This document shows positions 1 to 12,107 of a stretch of DNA of 64,000 nucleotides, piece after piece. Source of the DNA: Kribbella jiaozuonensis. Lineage in GTDB: Bacteria > Actinomycetota > Actinomycetes > Propionibacteriales > Kribbellaceae. Both the position numbers and the translations under genes were made by a program. How positions within the stretch are numbered: position 1 is the first letter of the stretch; each line of letters starts with the position of its first letter. The notes beneath the pieces are model-generated. The model did no database searches, had not been told where the DNA came from, and worked only from the letters and a program-made list of their open reading frames with translations. Location: positions 273,287-337,286 of the forward strand of contig NZ_SZPZ01000007.1 of the NCBI RefSeq assembly GCF_005233875.1. The letters run 5' to 3'.

Positions 1-156
1 GGCAGGTGCTGACTGCTGCACGACGACCGGTACGACGATCGGCACCGGGTCGACCGCACGCGTCCTGGCCTGCGTGATCGAGTCGTCGGCCGCGGCCTGG
101 TCGAGCAACGACCGGGCGGCCGGATCGGCCGGATCGATCGCAGCCGGATCCGCCAC
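1..156 (-). CDS. Partial gene of unknown function (5' end only)
   Basis: A frame opens with GTG at 156, one base after the TAG stop of the acyltransferase gene, and stays open for 52 codons to the window edge. Its start is Asp/Ala/Pro-rich (ADPAAIDPADPAARS) and it then runs into a Val/Pro-rich stretch (VDPVPIVVPVVVQQ). I do not recognise a family from this fragment. The tight spacing says it is the fourth gene of the operon that begins with the enoyl-CoA hydratase at 2799. Codon use matches its neighbours, so I think it is real, but no function can be given. Confidence 0.55.
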   Translation of the reverse strand, partial: MADPAAIDPADPAARSLLDQAAADDSITQARTRAVDPVPIVVPVVVQQSAPA

Positions 157-157
157 G

Positions 158-1066
158 CTACTTCTCCTCTCCGACGCTCAACCGGTCGTGGGCGTCCGAC
201 CGGACGTGGGGGCCATAGTGCCCGACTGGTGAGTAACTTGAGAACCCCTCACGGTTCTCTTTTTCACCACCTGCTTCTACCTCATCACCACCCGCATCCG
301 CCTCACCGACGCTCCGAGGAGCCTCCGGCGGGTTTTCAGACGGGGTTTCAGACGGGGTCTCCGGAACGTCTTCGGCCGGTGTCGGGATCGCTCCGGCGCG
401 GAGTTGAGCGCTGGTCCTGTCGTTGGCCGCAGCCAGTCCGGCCAGGTACTTACGTCGCTCTGCGTTCGCAGTGAACCGGGCCGTGCGATCCGCGACGACG
501 GCAGCCGGGATCCCCACGGCCACGGAGTACGCCGGGATGTTGCCGCGGGCAACGCTATTGGCGCCGATCACCGTACCGCGGCCGATGTCGGCACCGCGCG
601 TGACCGTCACCTTCGTGGCCAGCCAGCAGTCAGGACCGATCCGGACCGGGGACTTCACCAGACCCTGGTCCTTGATCGGCAGGTCGAGGTCCTCGGTCTT
701 GTGGTCGAAGTCGCAGATGTAGGTCCAGTCCGCGATCAACGTCGACGCGCCGATCTCCACATCCAGATAGCAGTTCACGGTGACGTCGCGGGCGAACACC
801 ACCTTGTCGCCGATCCGCAACGTCCCCTCGTGCGCACGCAACCGCGTCTCGTCACCGAGGTGCACCCACTTGCCGAGAATGATCCGGCCGTGACCGCGCC
901 GCGCCACGATCTCCAGGTGCTTGCCCAGGAAAACGAAACCCTCGGTGATCACCTGCGGATGGCGCAGCTTGAACCAGGCGAACCGCCAGTAGCGCTTGAG
1001 GTAGTACGGCGTCCACGCCCGATGGCGCACCACCCAGCGCAGATTCGCCACGGACAGCAACCGCAT
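158..1066 (-). CDS. Acyltransferase of the left-handed beta-helix (hexapeptide repeat) type
   Basis: Imperfect hexapeptide repeats (ILGKWV, IGDKVV, IGASTL, IGPDCW, IGRGTVIGANS pattern) cover roughly residues 60-195, the fold of maltose/galactoside O-acetyltransferases and related sugar or lipid acyltransferases. A histidine in DFDHKTED is a candidate catalytic residue. The last ~90 residues are a Glu/Pro/Thr-rich low-complexity tail not needed by the fold. A GTG at 1072 also opens the frame, but ATG at 1066 has the better spacing from TAGGG. It starts about 10 bases after the methyltransferase stop. The substrate is unknown; the methyltransferase next door suggests decoration of a small molecule or glycan (inference). 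Confidence 0.8.
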   Translation of the reverse strand: MRLLSVANLRWVVRHRAWTPYYLKRYWRFAWFKLRHPQVITEGFVFLGKHLEIVARRGHGRIILGKWVHLGDETRLRAHEGTLRIGDKVVFARDVTVNCYLDVEIGASTLIADWTYICDFDHKTEDLDLPIKDQGLVKSPVRIGPDCWLATKVTVTRGADIGRGTVIGANSVARGNIPAYSVAVGIPAAVVADRTARFTANAERRKYLAGLAAANDRTSAQLRAGAIPTPAEDVPETPSETPSENPPEAPRSVGEADAGGDEVEAGGEKENREGFSSYSPVGHYGPHVRSDAHDRLSVGEEK

Positions 1067-1075
1067 CAACACACC

Positions 1076-2023
1076 CTACTGCGCTACCCCGGTTATGGAG
1101 ACGTTGTAGTACAGCTCGTCCGGCACGACGGTCGACAGCACCTTGTCCACCTTCGACAGCTGCAGCCACGACTTGTACGCGAACATCCGCCAGCCGAACC
1201 CGAGCTTCTGCTCCGGTACGGCGGCCTCGAACGTCCGGATCGGCCACCCGACCCATGCCGCCAGCAACTCTTCCGTCACCGTCTTGACCTGCGAAGCACC
1301 TGCCCGCGTCGCCATCCGCGCCAGCGTGTCCGGGTCGAACGTGTGCAGGTCCACGACCGCCTCGAGCGCAGCCGCCCGCGAGGACTCGTCCAGCTCCTCC
1401 TGCGGCCGACGCCAGTGCGCGAGCGCGGGCAGCTTGGTCACGTTCGTCGTCGCCCACCAGGTGAAGCGGGACAGTCGACGCGCGACGAAATCGCCGTACC
1501 GCGTGGGCTCGCCGCAGATCACGAACCGGCCGCCGGGCTTGAGCACCCGCAGCATCTCGCGGAACGCCAGCTCGACGTCCGGGATGTGGTGGATGACCGC
1601 GTGCCCGATGACGAGATCGAACGTGTCGTCGTCGTACGGCAGCTTCTCCGCGTCCGCGACCTGACCCTCGATCGCGAAGCCGAGCGTCTTCGCGTTCTTC
1701 TTCGCGGCCTCGACCATGCCCGGCGAGAGGTCGGTGACGTGCGCCTCGTCGAGTACGCCGGCCAGCTTCAGGTTCAGCGTGAAGAAGCCCGTACCGGCGC
1801 CGATCTCGAGCGACTTCCCGTACGGCCAGCCGCGGGAGCCGGCGACCGCGGTGAAGCGGTCGCGGGCGTAGTCGACGCAGCGTTCGTCGTACGAGATCGA
1901 CCACTTCTCGTCGTACGTCGACGCTTCCCAGTCGTGATAGAGCACCTGGGCGAGCTTGTTGTCGTTCCAGGCCGCCTCGATGTCCTCGGCGGACGCGGCG
2001 GGCTTCGAAGTAGCAGACATCAT
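1076..2023 (-). CDS. Class I SAM-dependent methyltransferase
   Basis: A 315-residue protein with a Rossmann methyltransferase core. Motif I (LEIGAGTGFFT) lies near residue 72, the acidic loop (VTDLSPGM) near 96, and the post-motif (DLVIGHAVIHHIPD) near 135, followed by a loop typical of methyltransferase type 11 (LKPGGRFVICGEP). The N-terminal stretch with ASTYDEKWSISYDERC resembles methyltransferases that act on small molecules or quinone-like substrates. The start ATGATG overlaps the stop of the enoyl-CoA hydratase gene by 4 bases, which indicates translational coupling. The substrate cannot be told from sequence. Confidence 0.85.
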   Translation of the reverse strand: MMSATSKPAASAEDIEAAWNDNKLAQVLYHDWEASTYDEKWSISYDERCVDYARDRFTAVAGSRGWPYGKSLEIGAGTGFFTLNLKLAGVLDEAHVTDLSPGMVEAAKKNAKTLGFAIEGQVADAEKLPYDDDTFDLVIGHAVIHHIPDVELAFREMLRVLKPGGRFVICGEPTRYGDFVARRLSRFTWWATTNVTKLPALAHWRRPQEELDESSRAAALEAVVDLHTFDPDTLARMATRAGASQVKTVTEELLAAWVGWPIRTFEAAVPEQKLGFGWRMFAYKSWLQLSKVDKVLSTVVPDELYYNVSITGVAQ

Positions 2024-2799
2024 TTTCCCTTGAACTCAGCTTTGCCAGGACCGTTCTCGACGAACGACGTCATGCCGATCGCGCGGTCCTCGGTGGCGAA
2101 CAGCGCGGCGAACTGCTGCCGCTCGATCTCCAGGCCGGTGGCCAGGTCGACACCCAGTCCGGAGTCGATCGATTCCTTGGCCGCCCGCAGTGCCATCGCG
2201 GCGCCGCGGGAGAACTGCGAGGCCCAGGCAACGGCCGCGGTGTAGACCTCGGCAGCGGGTACGACCTTGTCCACCAGGCCGATGGCGAGCGACTCGGCGG
2301 CGTCGACGAAGCGGCCGGTGTAGATCAGATCCTTGGCCTTGGACGGGCCGACCAGCCGGGACAGGCGCTGCGTGCCGCCGGCGCCGGGGATGATGCCGAG
2401 CAGGATCTCCGGCTGACCGAGCTTGGCGTCGTCGGCGGCAATCCGGTAGTCGGCACAGAGCGCGAGCTCGCAACCGCCTCCCAGCGCATATCCGGTGATC
2501 GCGGCAACGGTCGGCTTCGGGATCGCGGCGACGGCGGAGAGCGAGGATTGCAACGGGCCGGAGCGCTTGGCCATGTCGGCGTACGACATGTCGGCCATCT
2601 CCTTGATGTCCGCGCCGGCCGCGAACACCCGCTCACCGCCGTAGATGACTACTGCGCGTACGGCGTCGTCCTCGGCCGCTGCGGTGGCGGCGGCCCGGAT
2701 CTCCTCCTGGACCTGGACGTTCAGTGCGTTCATCTTCGGCCGATCCAGCCGGATCGTCCCGACCCCATCACTCACGGTCAGATTGACGAACTCACCCAT
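2020..2799 (-). CDS. Enoyl-CoA hydratase/isomerase family protein (crotonase fold)
   Basis: A 259-residue crotonase-family protein of usual length. The oxyanion-hole segments are AAGADIKEM (about residue 60) and ALGGGCELAL (about 105). Both catalytic glutamates are in place: one in GGCELAL, one in QPEILLGIIPGAGGTQRL. This matches true 2-enoyl-CoA hydratases such as EchA8 rather than variants that lost a Glu, so hydration of short-chain enoyl-CoA in beta-oxidation is the likely reaction. It is the first gene of a four-gene minus-strand operon and overlaps the next by 4 bases (ATGA). Why a methyltransferase and an acyltransferase follow is not clear. Confidence 0.9.
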   Translation of the reverse strand: MGEFVNLTVSDGVGTIRLDRPKMNALNVQVQEEIRAAATAAAEDDAVRAVVIYGGERVFAAGADIKEMADMSYADMAKRSGPLQSSLSAVAAIPKPTVAAITGYALGGGCELALCADYRIAADDAKLGQPEILLGIIPGAGGTQRLSRLVGPSKAKDLIYTGRFVDAAESLAIGLVDKVVPAAEVYTAAVAWASQFSRGAAMALRAAKESIDSGLGVDLATGLEIERQQFAALFATEDRAIGMTSFVENGPGKAEFKGK

Positions 2800-2923
2800 A
2801 ACCCAGCTCCTTCGCGACTACCCACGGGTCACATCTCGGGAACCGTACCGGACCAGAGCAAACAACCGCACGCCGCCTCCGCTGCCTGTGGCAGCAGACG
2901 CGGCGAGGAGAGCGGTGGTGCGA

Positions 2924-3967
2924 CTACAGGTCTACGGCTTGGCCAGATGCCGCGGAGCGGCGGGCGGCGTCGACGATCTTGAGGGTGCGGAGGCCTACGG
3001 CGCCGTCGGGTTGGGGGATGACGGCGGGCGCGGTGCCGGCCTTGGACGGGCCTGAGGTGCGGACGGCGTCGAGGAACGTGTCGAGCATCGACTCGTCCAG
3101 GTTGCCGCCGATTCCGAGGAAGACCTCGCCGTTGGCGTCGGTGCCGCCGACGTGCGGGAGGAACGGTTCGATCTCGACCGAGCCGTTGGCGCCGGTCACC
3201 TGGAGTGAGACGCCGCCCCAGGTCGGGCCGTTGTCCGGGACGCTCCAGGAGAAGTCGATGGTTGCCATCAGCCCGTTGTCGTAGTTGATCGTGACCAGGC
3301 CGCCGGTCTCCACCTCGACTCCCTTGTCCTGATGCAGGATGCGGTTCGACGCGGCGTACACGCGGGTGGCGGACGCACCGCCGGTCAGGCCGTCGATCAG
3401 GTCCGCGCAGTGCACAGTGTGGTCGACCATGGCGCCCCCACCAGCCTGCTTGGCGTCAACGAACCACTGGCGCGCGGCGTACGGGATCTTCCCGTTGTTC
3501 GTCCCCAGTACGGCGAACACATCGCCCAGCCGACCCGCTTCGACGTTCGCCCGCAGCTGCAGGTACGACGGCGCGAACCGGACCGGGTACGCGACCATCA
3601 GGATCACGCCGGCCGCCTCGCACGCGGCCAGCATCGCCTCGCCGTCAGCGACCTCAGTGGCCAGCGGCTTCTCGCACAGCACATGTGCGCCGGCTGCGGC
3701 GGCCCGCTCGACCAGTGCGCGGTGGCCGGCGTTCTCGGACGTCACGATGACGGCGTCGGGTCCCCAGTCGAACAGTTCGTCGTACGTGTCGACGTACGGG
3801 ATGCCGAACAGCTTGGCCAGCTCGGCGCCCCGCGGCCCCTCGTCCGGTGCGGACGCACCGTCGGGGTCGGCGGACAGTACTTCGACGTCGGGCATCGCGG
3901 CCAGCAGGTGCGCGTAGGAACCGGCGTGGACGTGGGCAAACGAAGCCAGAGCAACCTTCAGGGTCAT
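2924..3967 (-). CDS. Gfo/Idh/MocA family oxidoreductase with atypical nucleotide-binding loop
   Basis: A 347-residue NAD(P)-dependent sugar or inositol dehydrogenase-like protein. It keeps the family's CEKPLATEV lysine/proline signature (about residue 95) and a C-terminal alpha/beta domain with GGGAMVDHTVH, where the His is the usual catalytic position. It is odd that the N-terminal loop reads VALASFAHVHAGSYA and lacks the GxGxxG pattern seen in its partner. Its start overlaps the stop of the upstream Gfo/Idh gene by 4 bases (ATGA), so the pair is co-translated and may act on one substrate or as a heteromer. Confidence 0.85.
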   Translation of the reverse strand: MTLKVALASFAHVHAGSYAHLLAAMPDVEVLSADPDGASAPDEGPRGAELAKLFGIPYVDTYDELFDWGPDAVIVTSENAGHRALVERAAAAGAHVLCEKPLATEVADGEAMLAACEAAGVILMVAYPVRFAPSYLQLRANVEAGRLGDVFAVLGTNNGKIPYAARQWFVDAKQAGGGAMVDHTVHCADLIDGLTGGASATRVYAASNRILHQDKGVEVETGGLVTINYDNGLMATIDFSWSVPDNGPTWGGVSLQVTGANGSVEIEPFLPHVGGTDANGEVFLGIGGNLDESMLDTFLDAVRTSGPSKAGTAPAVIPQPDGAVGLRTLKIVDAARRSAASGQAVDL

Positions 3968-4986
3968 GCCACTGCTCCACTCGAGACGAAGGTCTTCATG
4001 TCGATCGGCTGACCGGACTCCATCGACGCACGCGCCGCCTCGGCCAGATAGACGGCGGTCGCGCCGTCGGATGCGAGGACCCGCGGCTCCGGTCCACCGC
4101 GCAGCCCGATGGCCAGCTCACGCAGCTGCGTCAGGTAGGGGCTCTCCCCCAGCGTCGACGCCGGAATCAGCAGGTCGCCGCCGGCACCACCGTTCTGCAG
4201 CTCCTCCTTGTACCCGGTGTCGCCCTCCGACGTGAACTTCAGTACGCCGGTCGACCCCGCCACCTGGAACCCGGTCTGGAACGTCGTACCCGTCGCCCCC
4301 CAGGTCGCCCGGCAGTGGCTGATCGCGCCGCTCTCGTGCGTGAGCGTGACATGCGCCGCCACGTTGACCGGGCTGATCCCGTCGACGGTCGGCGGGTTCT
4401 GCGCGGCGTACACCGTGGTCACCTCGCCGCACAGCCAGCGTGCCTGGTCGAGGTCGTGCACCATCAGGTCCATGATCACACCGCCGGAGTGGGCCACGTC
4501 GCGGTACCAGCCGGCACCCGCGGGCGAGGACGCCTGCCGGTAGAACCGTGCCACCGCGACCTCACCGATCCGCCCGGCCTGGATCGCGTCGTACGCCGCC
4601 TTGTACTCCGGGAAGAACCGCACCACGTGCGCCGGGTACAACCGGACGCCGGCCGCCCGCGCCGCGTCGATCACCTCGTGCGAGTCGGCCGCGGTGAGCG
4701 TCAGCGGCTTCTCGCAGATCACGTTCTTGCCCGCCTTGATCGCGGCCAGCGTGATCTCCTTGTGCGTCGCCGACGGCGTGACGATGTCGACGAACTCGGC
4801 CTCGGCCAGGCAACCGTCCAGCGTCGCCGCGACCTCCAGCCCGTACTGCTCCGACAGTTCCTCGGCACCCTCCAGCGAGTGCACCAGGACGCGGGCCCCG
4901 AGGGCCTTCCACGCAGCCACGTGGACATGGCTGATGTTGCCCGCGCCGATCAGACCCACGGTCAGACCGGCAAGCTCTTCCGACAT
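3964..4986 (-). CDS. Gfo/Idh/MocA family oxidoreductase
   Basis: A 340-residue protein with the N-terminal dinucleotide loop VGLIGAGNISHVH (residues 9-21), the family signature CEKPLTLTAAD near residue 92 and GGVIMDLMVHDLD near 170, where Asp and His are the expected catalytic positions. Such enzymes oxidise or reduce the hydroxyl of sugars, inositols or amino-sugars with NAD(P). It is the first gene of a two-gene operon whose promoter must lie in 4987-5116, shared divergently with glgX. No transporter or regulator lies beside the pair to identify the substrate. Confidence 0.88.
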   Translation of the reverse strand: MSEELAGLTVGLIGAGNISHVHVAAWKALGARVLVHSLEGAEELSEQYGLEVAATLDGCLAEAEFVDIVTPSATHKEITLAAIKAGKNVICEKPLTLTAADSHEVIDAARAAGVRLYPAHVVRFFPEYKAAYDAIQAGRIGEVAVARFYRQASSPAGAGWYRDVAHSGGVIMDLMVHDLDQARWLCGEVTTVYAAQNPPTVDGISPVNVAAHVTLTHESGAISHCRATWGATGTTFQTGFQVAGSTGVLKFTSEGDTGYKEELQNGGAGGDLLIPASTLGESPYLTQLRELAIGLRGGPEPRVLASDGATAVYLAEAARASMESGQPIDMKTFVSSGAVA

Positions 4987-5116
4987 GAGATCCCCTACAA
5001 CCCTGTGGGTAAATTAGTAACGGTCCTTGCGTATCACTGCGCACAGGCGTTCGCAACTACCGTCTCACGAACAGAAGTACCTCACTATCGAGAACTCACC
5101 CCGAACTGTGCAGAAT

Positions 5117-7215
<2,099 letters not shown>

Positions 7216-7219
<4 letters not shown>

Positions 7220-10200
7220 CAAGTCTTCACGTACGGCCGCGCCCCGAAGTTCTCCCGCCACTCGTCGGCCGTCAACTGCCGCCCGGCCATCCGGCACGCC
7301 ATCGCGATCGTGTGCTCCAGCCGGGTGTCCCAGTGATAGACGCCGTCGTCGTACGCCGCAATCGCGACGGTACGGCCGTCCGGCAGGAAATCGGCCGTGA
7401 CGAGTTGCTGGTTCGGCGTCATGATCGTGCCGAGCAACGCAGCCGTCTTTCCGTCGAAGAGCGCGACGCCGCCGTCCCATCCGGACGAGACCAGCAGCGA
7501 GCTGTCCGGAGAGAACGCAATCCCATTCACCCACCCCTGGTGGACGATCCGCGGTGCGGCGAGGTTCTCGCCGGTGGTGGGATCCAGTAGCAGTACGTCT
7601 CCCTTCTCGCTGCCGACGGCCACCCGTGTCCCGTCCGGCGCGAATGTCACGATGCTGGGGACACTCATCGGGAAGGTTCCGCGTCGGACGACGCGCCCCT
7701 CCATCAGGTCTACCAACGCCCACCGATCGGACGGGGCGTCGAGACGGTCGGAGATCTTGCGGCCCCCGATCACCAGGAACGCCGACCGGTTGTCCGGGCT
7801 CGCCGACAACCACGCGATCGGTCCACCGACCTGAACGGGCTTGCCGACCGGTCGGAGCGTGGCACTGTCGAGGAGCGCGGCGAGGCCGGACTCGTCACCG
7901 ACCACCAATCGACTGCCGTCGCGTCCGCTGTAGTCGAGGTCCTGGATCTTGGCGGCCGTGACCTTCTGCCTGGCCAGGAGGTGGCCGGTGCGGGCATCCT
8001 CGACGAAGACTTCCCCGGTGGCATTGCCGAGCGCGAACCTGGCTCCGCTCGGGTGCCAGGTACCGCAACTGTTCGTCGTCTCGCCGAGGGGGATCGCGTC
8101 GAACCGGACGAGTTTTCCGGTGACGGTATCGACGAAGACGCCGGCCGGCTGGCCCGGATCGAGATAGGCGGCGTCGGAGTTGAGCAGCCGGAAATAGCTC
8201 CTCCCGCCGGGGGCGATGAAGCGGCATCCATAGGCGAAAACGGGCGCAGCCCTTTGCTCGCTCAGAAGCCGGTTGCTGCCGGTGAGATCCCAGCTCCGCA
8301 GCGCGCTGTCGCCTGCCGAGGTGTACAGCTTGTCGTCCCGCGGCCCGAAGGCGGCGGTCAAACTGTCGCGTTCGGCGATCGGGATGTTCTCGCCCGGCGC
8401 TCCACTGGCCGTGTCCCAGACCACGACCCGATAGTCGGCTCCGACCGACACCAACGACTTGCCGTCATGCGAGAAATGGGCATTGAGCGGATTGGCCCCG
8501 TGACCGTCCATCCGGCGCAGGGTTGCGCCGGTCACCGTGTCCACCAGCACGACCTTGTCGTAGTCGCGGCCGGCGGTATCCCTCGCCTCCCCGGCGAACG
8601 CCAAGGTCTTCCCGTCCCGCGCGACATCGGCCTGGGTGAAGACGAGATCCGGTTGCGACCACAGTTGTTTGCCAGTAGCAACGTCGTACGCCGAGGCCGG
8701 CTTGCTCAGGTAGATCCGGTCGCCGGACGGGCTGAGTACTGCGTCCTGAACGGATGCGGCCGCCAGCGGCGTGATTCGCCGCACAGACGGCGCGCGGCCC
8801 GGGCTGATGTCCCAGATGAAGACGGCGCCGCTGCTGAAGTCGTTCGCGATGCCGTCGCCGTAGTACTGGATCACCGCGACGAGCGAGCGCCCGTTGCGGC
8901 TGTAGCCGACGTGCGTCGCGCGGGCAGGTGTCTTGCTGAAGCCCGGCAAGCGGCGGCCCGTCGGCTTCAACGTCGCGGGATCGAGCAACACCACCGGTTC
9001 GGTGGTCGGGGGCGGCGTCCCGACGGCCAGTTCGCGATCGCCCGGGCTCAGCGCGATGGGGTCCAGGAAGTCGAGATGGTTCGCGCCACGCGATCGGTTC
9101 GGCGGCTTGTACGCAGCAACCTGCGTGCCGTTGGTCAGGTCGTAGCTGAGGACATGCCCGCTCGCGGAGTAGATGAAGGCCCGGCGACCGTCCGCACTCA
9201 CCTCGAGGCCATAGGAATCCACCTTCTCGGTCTCGACCGAGGTCATCAGCTGTGGGTGTTTGGCGATCGTGGCCAGCAGGCTGGAGCGGGACTCCGGTGA
9301 GTCGTTCATGCGGACCGCGGCGATCGCGAGCAGCAGCGAGGTGTCGATGTCGGTCTCCACGACGGCCTTTGCGCCGGCCCGGCCCGCATCGGCCACGACG
9401 GCCGCTTGTTTGGCGGCGAGGGCCTGGCGGTCGGCTCGTTGAGCTTGGCCGGCCGCGAGGAATCCGGCGATCAGGGCCCCGGCGAGGAGAAAGGCGGCTG
9501 TGCCGAGCGCCGTACGGAGGCGGCGGTTGACGCGGATCTGGTGGCGCGCCTGCTCCTCGGCGGCCCGGAGCTCCGCGACCGAGAGGCGTTCGCTCGCGGT
9601 GAGGAACTCCCGCTCGGTATCCGTGAGGTCCGGGTGTGCGTCGTCCCGCCACTGCAGCGCCTTCGCGAGCCGGACGCCGCGGTAGAGCTCGCTCTCCGGA
9701 CGCTCCAAGGAATCCCAGGAGTCGGCGACCTGGGTGAGATGGTGGAAGATCCGCTGACCTTCCAGGTCGTCGTCGAGCCAGCCCAGAAGGCGTGGCCAGG
9801 CCCTGGCCAGAGCTTCGTGAGCCAGCTCCACCACACCGTCGTCGCTGGTAACCAGGCGCGAAGCGATGAGCAGATCGATCAGCAGCTCCGACTCGGGGCC
9901 GGTGACGACCGTACGTCGCGGCAGCCTGCTGCGAACCGGTTGGCCGTCGGGGCCGGGAGTGACCAGACGAAGCAGCAGCGCGCGGAACAACGGCCGCTGC
10001 TCCGGCGTCAGTTGTGCATAGACCTGCTCGGCGGACTGTGCCACCGCACCTTGGATGCCGCCGGATGCCTGGTAGCCCGCGACGGTCAGGGTGCGGCCTT
10101 CGCGACGCTGCCAAGTCTCGGCGAGGACATGGGACATCAGTGGCAGGGCTCCGGGCCGTCCGGCGACCTCGCTCACCAGCAGGTCGACCAGGCCCGGTTC

Positions 10201-11496
10201 TACGACCAGAGCGGCTTGCCGCGCGGGCTCAGTGATCGCCGTCCGCAGCTCTTCGTCGGACATGCCGGTGAGCAGGTGCAGGCCATCTTCCAGCGTCCGG
10301 GCGAACCCGGGGTGCGTTGCGATGTCGGCCAGCCGGTCGGCGCGGAACGACAGGATCAGCGACGCGCTGGTCGCGTGCGCTGTCAGGCGGGCCAGAAAGG
10401 CCTGACGTTCGCTGACGTCCTGACACACCGAGAAGACCTCTTCGCACTGATCGACGACCAGCGTCGGCGACGGTCCCTCGCCGGGCATCGCAGCGGCGAG
10501 TGCCTGCATCGGATGGAGGCCGGGCGTGATCGTCACGATCCGGCCGCCGTCCTGCCGCAAGGTCGCGGCCACGCCGGCCCGGATCAGCGAGGACTTGCCA
10601 CATCCGGACGGCCCGACGACCGCGAGGATCGAACGATCGGACAGCTTCCTGAGTCCGGCGGCGACCTCGGTGTCGCGGCCGAAGAACAGTTCGGCGTCGT
10701 CGACGTCGTACGGCTTCAGGCCTTGGTAAGGACAGCTCGCACTCGGTTCCGGCAGCGCGACCGGTCCGAGCAGCGCGGGGTCCTGGCGCAGGATGGCCTG
10801 CTCCAGCGCATCGATCTCCGGACTGGGGTCGAGTCCGAGCTCTCGGCCGAGCACCATCCGCAGCCGCCGGAGCGTCTCCAGCGCCTCGCCCTGTCGGCCG
10901 GTCTGGTACTGCGCCGTCGCCAGCAGAGCCCATCTCCGTTCGCGCAGTGGTGCCTCCGCGGTCAGCGCCTGCGCCTTGGCCAGCACGCCGTCCTGACCAC
11001 CAGAACGCAAGGACGACTCGACGTACATCTCCTCGGCGACCTGCCGTAGCTCGGTCAGTCGGGCAGCCTCGATCCGGGCGGAGTCCCACTCCGCGACCTC
11101 GTCGAACGGCGTGCCGCGCCACAGCGTCAGTACGTCTGACAGCACCACAGCAGCACGCTCTGCCTCACCACCAGCGAGCAGCACTCCGGCCCGCCCGACG
11201 GCGCGTTCGAAGCGTTGGCTGTCTAGTTGGTCGTGCGGGATGGTCAGGCGGTAACCGTCCGGCGACGTTTCGATCGAATGGCTGCCGAGGACCTTGCGTA
11301 GCCGGACCACGCAGCCCTGGATGACTTTGGCCGCCGAGGCGGGCGGTCGTTCTCCCCATAAAACATCAGCTAGAACCCCAGCGCTGACAACCTCCCCCGG
11401 GTGCACTGCGAGCGCGGCCAGAACGATCCGGTCCCGCCGTGCGAGGTTCTTCCACTCCCCCTCGATGGTTAGTGGGCCGAGTACGGCGATACCCAC
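7216..11496 (-). CDS. BTAD-type regulator fused to STAND NTPase and WD40 propeller (1426 aa)
   Basis: A very large signal-transduction ATPase. Residues 1-95 are an OmpR-like winged helix and ~95-245 a bacterial transcriptional activation (BTAD) domain, as in AfsR/SARP proteins. The NTPase has Walker A GPSGCGKSSL (about 295) and a Walker B/sensor segment TLVVDQCEEVF, as in the nSTAND1 family. One hydrophobic helix (AFLLAGALIAGFLAAG, about 669) is followed by WD40-like repeats to the end (NPLNAHFSHDGKSLVSVG, VNGIAFSPDSSLLVSSGWDG). The start is GTG at 11496 behind GGAGGG; the frame is open further upstream without homology. The membrane helix between NTPase and propeller suggests membrane attachment with an extracytoplasmic propeller (inference). 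The ligand and targets are unknown. Confidence 0.9.
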
Positions 11497-11670
11497 TCTT
11501 CGACCCTCCACCCGCTGGGAACACCCGTCAAGGGCACCGGCCCCGGGCTGATACCGCGCTGATACCGGCGTCCGCCGGGCCGATACCGCCGAGCGGGACA
11601 ACGGATCCAAACCTCGAGGCGCAACCGGATCGCCGACCACGGAGATCCCGCCGGAAGAGGAGAGGAAGCC

Positions 11671-11994
11671 ATGAACACCAAGCACGCAGGTAACTCGAAG
11701 CAGTCCATGACCCGCCGACTCAGCCGGCTGGCCGCAGGCGGAGCGCTCGTCGCCGCCGCCCTGACCACAGTCGCTCCGGCGATGGCGTACCAGCCCCGGG
11801 ATCCTTCCCCGCACGGTTCGTACGTGGCCCCGACGGACCCGCCGGTGCCGTCGCAGCCGCCGGCATCAGCAGAGGTCTCCGACTCGGTCGACCTGAGCTC
11901 GGCCGGGCTCGGAGTACTCGCCGGAATCGCGCTCGGGGGCGCGGGCCTCGGTATCTCGTTGGGAATCCAGCGCCGCCGCGACCGCTCCGCTTGA
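11671..11994 (+). CDS. Small exported protein with C-terminal membrane helix, unknown function
   Basis: A 107-residue protein. The N-terminus is basic (MTRRLSRLA) followed by a hydrophobic core and a likely cleavage site after APAMA, i.e. a Sec signal peptide. The middle (residues 45-70) is Pro/Ser-rich. The C-terminus is a Gly/Leu/Ile-rich hydrophobic segment (LGVLAGIALGGAGLGISL) ending in QRRRDRSA, a positive-inside anchor. The ribosome site GGAAGAGGAGAGG precedes ATG 11671. It is divergent from the STAND regulator across 174 bases. I know no named family; it is plausibly a cell-surface peptide held by its C-terminal helix. Confidence 0.75.
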   Translation: MNTKHAGNSKQSMTRRLSRLAAGGALVAAALTTVAPAMAYQPRDPSPHGSYVAPTDPPVPSQPPASAEVSDSVDLSSAGLGVLAGIALGGAGLGISLGIQRRRDRSA

Positions 11995-12107
11995 AACCGG
12001 AAGAGCGGGCCGGGCTCGTCGTCAGGGCCCGGCCCGCAGGTCTGAGGGTTGTTAACCTTCCGCCTGTACATTCATCGGTCACCTGCTGTTCACCTCTGGG
12101 GGGATCG

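Noticed and set aside
404..2245. Long open frame (613 codons) on the plus strand across the acyltransferase and methyltransferase genes
   Set aside because: It is antisense to two well-supported genes, and its product is Arg/His/Asp-rich with no domain. It is open because of high GC.
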